Of a stretch of DNA of 64,000 nt, positions 1 to 8,886 are shown in pieces; the stretch's first letter is position 1; every line of letters begins with the position of its first letter. The notes beneath the pieces are model-generated. The model saw only the letters and a list, made by a program, of their open reading frames with translations, had not been told where the DNA came from and did not search any database. Origin of the DNA: JBBEAM01 sp942491105 (GTDB lineage Bacteria; Pseudomonadota; Alphaproteobacteria; Kiloniellales; DSM-21159); the NCBI GenBank assembly GCA_942491105.1, contig CALNZX010000007.1:28965-92964 (forward strand), given 5' to 3'. A program made the translations under genes and the position numbers.

Positions 1-1746
1 TACAGCCTGCGCTTTCCGATGGTGGTGGCGCCGCGCTACAGCCCCGGCGAGGCGGTGACCGTCAGGACACCGGCGCCGCGCGACGGCGCGCCACGGCCGC
101 AGCCTATTTCCGAACAGGAAACTGCGCCGTTCCAACAAGAGGATCGCGACCTCTTCGGCCCGCTCCGCGGTCCCGAGGACGGCGCCGCCAACCCCGTCAA
201 GCTGCGGGTCGCCATCGACGCCGGGCGACCCCTGGCCAAGCTGGAAAGCCTCTATCACGACGTCACCGTCGAGGAGGAAAGCAACGGCCGCAGCCTGGTC
301 ACCCTGAGCGATGGCGCCGTCGCCGCCGACCGCGATTTCGTTCTGGAGTGGCAGCCCCAGGTCGAGGCGGCGCCTGAAGCCGCGCTCTTCGCCGAGCAGG
401 TCGGGGACAACAGCTATCTGCGGATTTCCCTGCTGCCCCAGAGCGACAGTGGCGCGGTCGTCCGCCCCGAGCGCGACCTGATCTTCATCGTCGATACCTC
501 GGGGTCGATGCATGGCCCCTCGATGGATCAGGCCAAGGATGCCCTGCTCGCCGCCCTCGACCGGCTGCAGCCCGGCGACCGCTTCGAGCTGATTCGTTTT
601 TCCAACCACACCCAGTCCTTGTTCGGCAGTGTCCAGCCCTTCAACGCGGAAACCCAGCGCCAGGCCCGGCGTTTCGTTCTCGGCCTGGATGCCGAGGGCG
701 GCACCGAGATGCTGCCCGCGCTCGCCGCGGCCTTGAAGGACCGGGCCGAGCCAGGGCGGCTGCGCCAAGTGGTCTTCCTGACCGACGGCGCGGTGAGCAA
801 CGAGCAGGAACTCTTCGAGGTGATCCATGACCGGCTCGGCGGCAGCCGCCTGTTCACCGTCGGCATCGGCTCCGCGCCCAACTCCTATTTTATGACCAAG
901 GCGGCCGAGGTCGGCCGCGGCAGCTTCACCTACATCGGCGATCCCGGCGAGGTTGCCGCGCGCATGGAGGGACTGTTCCGCAAGCTGGAGCGCCCCGCGC
1001 TGACCTCCGTCGAGCTGATCTGGGAAGGCCCGGCGTCCAAGCGGATCGAGGTCACGCCTGTGCTGATGCCCGACCTCTATGCCGGCGATCCCGTAGCGAT
1101 CACGGCGCGGGTATCCGGAATTCCCCTGCGCAAGCTGCGCGGCGCCCTCACCCTGCGCGGCGAGATCGGCGGCCAGCCCTGGCAGCGGCGGCTGGAGCTG
1201 AAGGACTTGACCGCCGCACCGGGTATCGCCGCGATCTGGGGCCGCGCTCAGCTCGAGGAGATCGAGAACGGCCTCTATCTCGGCATGGACGCGCAGACCG
1301 TGCGCGATCTCTCCGTCGCCACCGCCCTCGAGTTCCGCCTGGTCAGCCGCTACACCTCCCTGGTCGCGGTGGATGAGGAGGTCGCCCGGCCGGACGGCGA
1401 AGCACTGAACTCCAGCGAAGTTCCACGCAACCTGCCGGACGGCTGGAGCCACGAAAAGGTCTTCGGCACGCCCGAGGAGACAATGCGGCTCCTTGCCCCG
1501 GAGCCACAGCAGCTGCCCCAGCAGCAGGCCTCAACCGACATCGACATCAATCAATACATTACCGCTGGATACATCCCGGCCGAGGTCGCCGCTGCCTTCG
1601 CCCTGCAGCAAGCCAGGGGGAGCCAGGTCGCCCTGCCGCAAACCGCGACCCCGGCCCAGCTCAAGGCCTTGATCGGCGGCATCCTGCTGTTGCTGGCACT
1701 CGCACTGTTGCTCTACGCCCGGCGCGGCAATCGGGGGGCGGCATGA
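1..1746 (+). CDS. Marine proteobacterial sortase target protein (VIT/VWA), 5' partial
   Basis: The reading frame is open from base 1, so the N-terminus (signal peptide and most of the VIT domain) is missing and 581 residues remain. A von Willebrand A domain starts near residue 160 with the MIDAS motif DTSGSM. The C-terminus has the sorting signal expected for this family: LPQTATPA, then a hydrophobic helix, then the basic tail YARRGNRG. The stop codon overlaps the start of a class GN sortase (ATGA), the standard pairing of these two families. The protein is expected to be processed by that sortase at the cell envelope. The sorting motif has Ala where LPxTG has Gly. The physiological role of the pair is not established. 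Confidence 0.9.
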   Translation, partial: YSLRFPMVVAPRYSPGEAVTVRTPAPRDGAPRPQPISEQETAPFQQEDRDLFGPLRGPEDGAANPVKLRVAIDAGRPLAKLESLYHDVTVEEESNGRSLVTLSDGAVAADRDFVLEWQPQVEAAPEAALFAEQVGDNSYLRISLLPQSDSGAVVRPERDLIFIVDTSGSMHGPSMDQAKDALLAALDRLQPGDRFELIRFSNHTQSLFGSVQPFNAETQRQARRFVLGLDAEGGTEMLPALAAALKDRAEPGRLRQVVFLTDGAVSNEQELFEVIHDRLGGSRLFTVGIGSAPNSYFMTKAAEVGRGSFTYIGDPGEVAARMEGLFRKLERPALTSVELIWEGPASKRIEVTPVLMPDLYAGDPVAITARVSGIPLRKLRGALTLRGEIGGQPWQRRLELKDLTAAPGIAAIWGRAQLEEIENGLYLGMDAQTVRDLSVATALEFRLVSRYTSLVAVDEEVARPDGEALNSSEVPRNLPDGWSHEKVFGTPEETMRLLAPEPQQLPQQQASTDIDINQYITAGYIPAEVAAAFALQQARGSQVALPQTATPAQLKALIGGILLLLALALLLYARRGNRGAA

Positions 1747-2318
1747 GCCGCCGCCTGACCTTCCTGTTCGCCGCGCTGCTGGCGGCGCTTGGACTCTGGC
1801 AGCTTGGCGGCGCGGGCGCGATCCATGCCAAGGCCGCCGTGGCGCAGGTCCTGCTGGAGCGATCCTGGGCGCGGAGTCTGGACGGCGAGGCGCAGCCGCG
1901 GCCCTGGCCCTGGGCGGACAGCTATCCCGTCGCCCGCCTGAGGGTGCCGGAGCTCGGTATCGAGGAAATCGTGCTGGCCGGCGCCAATGGCCGCAACCTG
2001 GCCTTCGGCCCGACGCATCTTGGCGGTACGGCGGCGCCCGGCGCGGCCGGGCACAGCATCCTCACCGGGCATCGCGACACCCATTTCACCTTCCTGCGGG
2101 ACCTGCGTCCCGGTCAGGACATCCAGGTACAGCGGCCGGACGGCAGCTGGCAGGACTACCAGGTTATCGAAACCGCGGTGATCGATTCCCGCAACGCCCG
2201 CCTCGCCGAGGGGGACGGCAGAGCCAGCCTGACGCTGGTCACCTGCTACCCCTTCGACGCGGTCGAGCCGGGCGGGCCGCTGCGCTACCTGGTCTACGCC
2301 GAGGCGAAAACGCTCTAA
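1743..2318 (+). CDS. Class GN sortase
   Basis: This is a 191-residue sortase with an N-terminal membrane anchor (about residues 5-25) and the catalytic triad visible as His110 (LTGHRDTHF), Cys168 (TLVTCYPF) and Arg181 (PLRYLV). Sortases cleave a C-terminal LPxT-type signal and transfer the carboxyl group to a nucleophile. Class GN enzymes occur in Gram-negative bacteria as a dedicated pair with one VIT/VWA target, which is the gene immediately upstream. The four-base overlap with that gene implies translational coupling. The acceptor in Gram-negative envelopes is unknown. Confidence 0.93.
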   Translation: MSRRLTFLFAALLAALGLWQLGGAGAIHAKAAVAQVLLERSWARSLDGEAQPRPWPWADSYPVARLRVPELGIEEIVLAGANGRNLAFGPTHLGGTAAPGAAGHSILTGHRDTHFTFLRDLRPGQDIQVQRPDGSWQDYQVIETAVIDSRNARLAEGDGRASLTLVTCYPFDAVEPGGPLRYLVYAEAKTL

Positions 2319-2334
2319 CGAAACCGAGGGGGTC

Positions 2335-2538
2335 ATGAGCAGAAGTTTAAAAGGCGGCTATCTGACGCTGATTCAAATCGACGATCACGGCCGCAAACGG
2401 CGGCGCAGACAGGCAAAAAAGAAAGGCGGCGCGGGCGCGGTGATCGCCTGGACCTCGGTGTTCGCCGCGGCGCTGGTCGGCTTTGCCTGGCTGGCGCTGG
2501 AAAGCGGCCTGCTGGAAAGCCTGGTCAAGACGCTCTGA
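2335..2538 (+). CDS. Small basic single-pass membrane protein, unknown
   Basis: This 67-residue protein has a very basic N-terminal half (a GRKRRRRQAKKKGG patch) and one hydrophobic segment at about residues 37-55. The GAGGGGGTC before the ATG contains a good ribosome binding site, and the gene follows the sortase by 16 bases and ends just before a strong terminator, so it looks like the last gene of the sortase operon. I do not recognise the family. A short, cytoplasm-basic, single-TM protein could be an accessory of the sortase pair, but this is only positional inference. Confidence 0.6.
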   Translation: MSRSLKGGYLTLIQIDDHGRKRRRRQAKKKGGAGAVIAWTSVFAAALVGFAWLALESGLLESLVKTL

Positions 2539-2560
2539 TCCGGCTTTCCGGGAATCGAAA

Positions 2561-2585
2561 GGCCGCCCGGCAAAGCCGGGCGGCC
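2561..2585. terminator. Hairpin terminator between convergent genes
   Basis: A perfect 11-bp stem (GGCCGCCCGGC / GCCGGGCGGCC) with an AAA loop lies between the sortase operon and the convergent peroxiredoxin gene. There is no clear U-tract, so it may act as a bidirectional hairpin rather than a classic intrinsic terminator. Confidence 0.7.
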
Positions 2586-2616
2586 CTTGGCAGCGTTCCT
2601 TCCTGGGGGGCGGAAA

Positions 2617-3165
2617 CTACGCTGCCTCGAGAACGTCGTCGCCCTTCTGCCACATGCAGGGGCAGAGCGCGTCGGTCTGCAGGGCATCGAGAATCCGAAG
2701 GGTTTCCATCGGGTTGCGCCCGACATCGAGGCCATTCACCGCGACGTGCTGGATCGTGCCGGAGGGATCGACGATATAGGTCGCCCGCAGGGCCACGCCC
2801 TCGTTCTTGTCGAGGATGCCAAGCTCCTCTGCGAGGCTGCGCTTGATGTCCGAGACCATCGGGAAGGGCAGCTCGCGCAGGTCCTCGTGGTCCTTCTTCC
2901 AGGCGTGATGCACGAACTCGCTATCCGTGGAAACGCCCAGAAGCTGCGCGTTGCGGCTGGCGAATTCGTCGTTCAAGCCGCCAAAGGCCGCGATCTCCGT
3001 CGGGCAGACGAAGGTGAAGTCCTTCGGCCAGAAGAAAACGACCAGCCACTTGTCGGCATAGCTCTTGTCGGTCACCCGCTCGAAGGCCTCGGAAGGCTTG
3101 CCCGGCGCGCCCGGCTTGACGGCGTTGAGGTCGAAGGAGGGAAAAGTGTCACCAATGGTCAGCAT
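2617..3165 (-). CDS. Peroxiredoxin, AhpC/typical 2-Cys family
   Basis: This 182-residue thioredoxin-fold peroxidase reduces hydrogen peroxide and organic hydroperoxides in the cytoplasm. The peroxidatic Cys54 is in FVCPTEI. A C-terminal CPC pair (168-170) sits where AhpC-type enzymes carry the resolving cysteine. In many bacteria this alphaproteobacterial form is followed by ahpD, but no ahpD is present here, since the gene faces a terminator. Upstream lie two sequences resembling the iron control element of Irr, so control by iron/haem status rather than OxyR is a reasonable hypothesis. Confidence 0.93.
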   Translation of the reverse strand: MLTIGDTFPSFDLNAVKPGAPGKPSEAFERVTDKSYADKWLVVFFWPKDFTFVCPTEIAAFGGLNDEFASRNAQLLGVSTDSEFVHHAWKKDHEDLRELPFPMVSDIKRSLAEELGILDKNEGVALRATYIVDPSGTIQHVAVNGLDVGRNPMETLRILDALQTDALCPCMWQKGDDVLEAA

Positions 3166-3220
3166 GTCTTACCTCTACTCTCGTGGTTTCTGAAAAGCGC
3201 TAGCCCGCCTGGCTGCGCTT

Positions 3221-3237
3221 TTTAGAATGGTTCTTAG
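3221..3237. promoter_or_regulatory. ICE-like box (Irr-type operator), copy 1
   Basis: TTTAGAATGGTTCTTAG matches the alphaproteobacterial iron control element TTTAGAANNNTTCTAAA at 12 of 14 fixed positions. It is centred about 64 bases upstream of the peroxiredoxin start. A second copy lies 58 bases further on. The consensus is known; binding here is inferred. Confidence 0.55.
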
Positions 3238-3278
3238 TTGCAAGACATCACATAGGCCCGCTTCCACTCCGCGTCAAT

Positions 3279-3295
3279 ATTAAAATGGTTCTAAT
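3279..3295. promoter_or_regulatory. ICE-like box (Irr-type operator), copy 2
   Basis: ATTAAAATGGTTCTAAT is a weaker match to the ICE consensus. The similarity to copy 1 extends past the core: both are followed by a GCAAGA sequence, giving a 27-base imperfect direct repeat. The site lies in the spacer between the divergent peroxiredoxin and uvrB genes and could serve either. Confidence 0.45.
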
Positions 3296-3364
3296 TCGCA
3301 AGAAATCTCCGCGCTGCCTTTCCGCCTCTGGAAAGACTCCCCGGCCTGGGCCTATATAGAGGCC

Positions 3365-5524
<2,160 letters not shown>

Positions 5525-5550
5525 CGTCACAAGCGCTGTTCCCCGGAGCA

Positions 5551-5575
5551 CCGCCGCAATCCTTGGGCTGCGGCG
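5551..5575. terminator. Hairpin after uvrB
   Basis: An imperfect inverted repeat (GCCGCAATCC TTG GGCTGCGGC) lies in the 103-base gap between uvrB and the next gene. It has no U-tract, so its role as a terminator is uncertain. Confidence 0.35.
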
Positions 5576-5627
5576 CAAACGCGCCCATTTCTTCTCCTAG
5601 ACCCAAGCGAAGCTCTGGAGGACCCCC

Positions 5628-6323
5628 ATGACCACAGCTCTCATCGTCGGGGCCGGTAGCGGCCTCTCCGCCTCCCTGGCCCGGCTGTTTGCTGGCGAGG
5701 GCATGACCGTCGCTTTGGCCGCCCGAAATACCGATAAGCTGGACGCGCTCTGCCGGGAGACCGGCGCCTCGGCCTATGCTTGCGACGCCGGCGATGCCGA
5801 ACAGGTCGCCAAGCTCTTCGACGAGCTGGACAGCGGCCCCGGCGCGCCGGAGATCGCGGTCTACAACCCCAGCGCCCGGGTGCGCGGCCCCCTGGTCGAG
5901 CTCGACCCGGCCGAGGTCGAGCGGGCGTTGCGCATCACCGCCTACGGCGCCTTCCTGGTCGCGCAGCAGGCGGCCAAGCGTATGCTCGCCGCCGGCCGGG
6001 GCACGATCCTGCTGACCGGCGCCTCGGCCGGGGTCAAGGGCTATCCGCAGTCGGCGCCCTTCGCCATGGGCAAGTTCGCGCTGCGCGGCCTGGCCCAGTC
6101 GATGGCGCGGGAGCTGCACCCCCGGAACGTCCACGTCGGCCATGTCGTGATCGACGGCCAGATCGCCAATCCGGCGCGCAGCGGTTACGAAGCCGACCCC
6201 GACAGGCCGGACGCCAAGCTCGACCCCGACGCCATCGCCCGGCAGTACCTCAACCTGCACCGACAGGAGCGCAGCGCCTGGGCCTGGGAAATCGAGCTGC
6301 GGCCCTGGGTCGAGCGCTTTTAG
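5628..6323 (+). CDS. SDR-family protein with Phe in place of the catalytic Tyr
   Basis: This 231-residue Rossmann-fold protein is of the short-chain dehydrogenase/reductase type. A glycine-rich nucleotide loop GAGSGLSASLA is near residue 8 and a NPSA segment matches the NAG motif region. The Ser of the active site is present (LTGASAG), but the YxxxK motif reads FAMGK, so the catalytic Tyr is Phe while the Lys is kept. It may bind NAD(P) without normal dehydrogenase chemistry, or use another acid. A GGAGG sequence 8 bases before the ATG supports the start. The substrate is unknown. Confidence 0.85.
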   Translation: MTTALIVGAGSGLSASLARLFAGEGMTVALAARNTDKLDALCRETGASAYACDAGDAEQVAKLFDELDSGPGAPEIAVYNPSARVRGPLVELDPAEVERALRITAYGAFLVAQQAAKRMLAAGRGTILLTGASAGVKGYPQSAPFAMGKFALRGLAQSMARELHPRNVHVGHVVIDGQIANPARSGYEADPDRPDAKLDPDAIARQYLNLHRQERSAWAWEIELRPWVERF

Positions 6324-6389
6324 CACGCAGCCCTTGGAGAAGAGGCCGCGCGCGCCTATTTCCTTAGTCACAACCAGACGGAGATAGCC

Positions 6390-6830
6390 ATGGCCAAGCA
6401 TCCCACCAAGGCAACGCCGGAGCAGCTCGCCAAGCTGACGCCCGAACAGCGCAAGGTGACCCAGGAAGCCGGAACCGAGCGCCCCTTCAGCAATGCCTAT
6501 TGCGACGAAAAGCGCAGCGGCACCTATGCCTGCGTGGTCTGCGGCAACCCGCTGTTTAGCTCCAGCGACAAGTTCGACAGCGGAACCGGCTGGCCCTCCT
6601 TCACCCAGCCGCTGGAGCGCTCCGCGGTCGGCGAGCGCGAGGACCGCAGCCTGTTTTCGCGCCGCACCGAGGTGATCTGCGCCTCCTGCGAAGCTCATCT
6701 GGGGCACGTTTTTCCCGATGGCCCCGCGCCCACCGGCCTGCGCTATTGCATGAACTCGGCGTCGCTCGATCTGCGTCCCGAGGCGGAGAGCCAGGGCGAG
6801 AACGCCGAGACTGAAGCGGCCAAGGCCTAG
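6390..6830 (+). CDS. msrB: Peptide-methionine (R)-S-oxide reductase
   Basis: This 146-residue MsrB reduces the R-epimer of methionine sulfoxide in proteins. The two CxxC zinc pairs are Cys48/51 (CVVC) and Cys97/100 (CASC). The catalytic Cys120 is in RYCMNSASL. The GTGWPSF substrate-site motif is present. It stands 66 bases after the SDR gene. A Glu/Ala-rich tail of about 20 residues follows the domain. The 242 bases that follow, to the antiporter gene, hold nothing I recognise. Confidence 0.96.
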   Translation: MAKHPTKATPEQLAKLTPEQRKVTQEAGTERPFSNAYCDEKRSGTYACVVCGNPLFSSSDKFDSGTGWPSFTQPLERSAVGEREDRSLFSRRTEVICASCEAHLGHVFPDGPAPTGLRYCMNSASLDLRPEAESQGENAETEAAKA

Positions 6831-7072
6831 ACGCGCCAGCCGCATGCAGCGCTCCGCGCACGCCAGGCGCATTGAAACTTAGCGCCCGCAAAGGTATCTA
6901 CACCGGGCACCTGAGCCAAAGCTGCGGACCCGCCCGGCGCGCCGCCGCACACCTTTCCAGGAACCTTCTCTTTCATGCCCTTAACCTGGCCATACAGCTC
7001 AACGCCAAAGCCGCAGACCTTGCCGGGCGGACTCGGCGGCCCGGGTAATCCGGCTAACCCAGGCAAGGCCGC

Positions 7073-8050
7073 ATGAGCGCACTGGTCATCGCCATTGTCG
7101 AGGTCGCCGCCGGGCTAGCCCTGTTGATGCTGGGCGGCGAGCTGCTGCTGCGCGGCGGCGTCGCCCTGGCCAAACGCCTCGGCATCCAGCCGCTGCTGAT
7201 CGGCCTGACCGTGGTCGCCTGCGCCACCTCCATGCCGGAACTGATGGTCACCCTGACCGCCGGCTTCGAGGGCCTGCCCGACATCGGTGTCGGCAATATC
7301 GTCGGCTCGAACATCGCAAATATCCTGCTGATTCTCGGCGCCGCCGCCTTGATCCATCCGATCGCGGCGCCGCGCGGCCTGGTCAAGCGCGACGGCATGG
7401 TGATGCTGAGCGCGACGGTTATGTTCACGGTTCTCGCCTGGCTGTCACCGATGACCTGGCTGCACGGCGCGCTGTTCCTGGCGCTGCTCGCCGGGTACCT
7501 GTGGTGGAGCTACACCCTGGAGTGTCACAAGAGCGAGCCCGACCCCGGCGCCGAAACGACGGAAGCCCTTGAACAGGCACCGGAGTCCTTCTGGGTCGCG
7601 CTGCTGCTGGTGGCCGGCGGCGTGGTCGGCCTCTTCGTCGGCTCGGAGCTGTTGATCGAGGGCGCGGTCTTCCTGGCTCGTCTGGGCGGCGTTTCCGACG
7701 CGGTGATCGGCTTGACGCTGGTCGCGATCGGCACCTCGCTGCCCGAGCTGGCGGCCTCCATGGTGGCGGCGATGCGGCGTCACACAGACATCGCCATCGG
7801 CAATGTCATCGGTTCCAACATCTTCAACATACTCGGCATCTTCGGCGTACTCGCCGTGGTGCACGACTTCCGGATCTCGATCGAGATCCTGCGCATCGAC
7901 AACTGGATTCTGCTGGCAACGACCCTGCTTCTGCTGGTCGTGCTGGCCTCCGGCTACCGCATCGGCAAGGGCATCGGACTGGCCTTCCTCGCGCTCTATG
8001 CCGGCTTTATCATGCTGCAGTTGGATTCGATCAAGGTGCTGCTGCTGTGA
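7073..8050 (+). CDS. CaCA-family calcium/sodium antiporter (YrbG-like)
   Basis: This 325-residue inner-membrane exchanger has about ten hydrophobic helices and the two inverted alpha-repeats of the CaCA family. The first repeat contains TSMPELMVTL and GNIVGSNIAN, and the second TSLPELAASM and GNVIGSNIFN, so both ion-binding Glu residues are kept. Between the repeats is a loop rich in Glu and Pro. It probably exports Ca2+ in exchange for Na+ or H+. Its stop codon overlaps the GTG start of folB. Confidence 0.92.
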   Translation: MSALVIAIVEVAAGLALLMLGGELLLRGGVALAKRLGIQPLLIGLTVVACATSMPELMVTLTAGFEGLPDIGVGNIVGSNIANILLILGAAALIHPIAAPRGLVKRDGMVMLSATVMFTVLAWLSPMTWLHGALFLALLAGYLWWSYTLECHKSEPDPGAETTEALEQAPESFWVALLLVAGGVVGLFVGSELLIEGAVFLARLGGVSDAVIGLTLVAIGTSLPELAASMVAAMRRHTDIAIGNVIGSNIFNILGIFGVLAVVHDFRISIEILRIDNWILLATTLLLLVVLASGYRIGKGIGLAFLALYAGFIMLQLDSIKVLLL

Positions 8051-8442
8051 CGTCCCGGGAAAGCTCCGCACCCAGCCTGAAAGTCGTGCTGCGCGGGCTG
8101 ATCGCCGAGGCGCGGATCGGCGTCACCGAGGAAGAGCGCGCCCGGCCGCAAAGGCTGCGGCTGGACGTCGAGCTTCAAGTCATCCCGCCGGACGGCCTTG
8201 GTCCCGACTTCGCGGACGAGATCGAAACGGTGCTCGACTACGGCCTGCTCCGCGAGCGCCTTCTCCGGCTCTGCGGCGACAACCGCGCCAAGCTGCTCGA
8301 AACCCTGGCCGACCGGATCGCCCGCGACTGCCTCGCCGACTCCCGGGTGCGCCATGCGCGGGTGCGAATCGAAAAGCCCGATATCTTTTCCGGCATCGAG
8401 GGGATCGGCGTCGAGATCGAGCGCCACGCCTCGCGCCTCTAG
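8047..8442 (+). CDS. folB: Dihydroneopterin aldolase
   Basis: This 131-residue enzyme converts 7,8-dihydroneopterin to 6-hydroxymethyl-dihydropterin and glycolaldehyde in folate synthesis. The family signatures are the N-terminal LRGLIAEARIGVTEEER segment, the central DY-LL-ER helix and the C-terminal VRIEKP motif with the conserved Lys. Translation starts at GTG (8047) inside the antiporter stop (GTGA), implying coupling. Confidence 0.93.
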   Translation: MTSRESSAPSLKVVLRGLIAEARIGVTEEERARPQRLRLDVELQVIPPDGLGPDFADEIETVLDYGLLRERLLRLCGDNRAKLLETLADRIARDCLADSRVRHARVRIEKPDIFSGIEGIGVEIERHASRL

Positions 8443-8886
8443 CGCTTCGCGGGACATTGCAACGGCAGGCGCTAAGAGATTGTCTTATGGGCATCTTTGC
8501 CGCCCTCCCCCAGAAAAGTTGTGCACAGCGGCATAGGGCTCTGGCAACTGGAACGCGATCCAGACCGGCAGGCTTTTCTTGACCTATTTGTGACAAAATG
8601 CGGGAGTTATTATCTTATAAAACAATAGGTTAGTCTTTTGCCTATTTTTTGTGCAATGTGGAGAAGGGCTTGATTCTCTAGGGCCTTGTCTGCGGCACGC
8701 GAGGATAGCCACAGGCTTATCCACAGATTCCGTGGACAGCCTCGGGCCCCGGCCGGAGGCGCCCAAACGGGAAAGGAAGTCAAGCGCGAATCCGGCTGGA
8801 AAATCGATTTTCCGTACGGCCATGACCCATCCGACACAGCGGCAATCACCTTCGCGTATCGCCGCGATCTGTTAAACAAAGACAGC
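8443..8886. other. AT-rich intergenic region, candidate replication origin
   Basis: This 444-base gap between folB and uvrC holds an AT-rich core (about 8575-8665) in otherwise GC-rich DNA. A perfect DnaA box TTATCCACA is at 8717-8725. One-mismatch relatives are TTGTGCACA at 8519-8527 and TTCTCCACA on the minus strand at 8657-8665. A weaker ATAGCCACA is at 8704-8712. A perfect 16-bp palindrome GGAAAATCGATTTTCC lies at 8798-8813. These are the ingredients of a bacterial oriC, but the gap must also hold the uvrC promoter, and DnaA boxes can simply regulate transcription. Confidence 0.4.
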
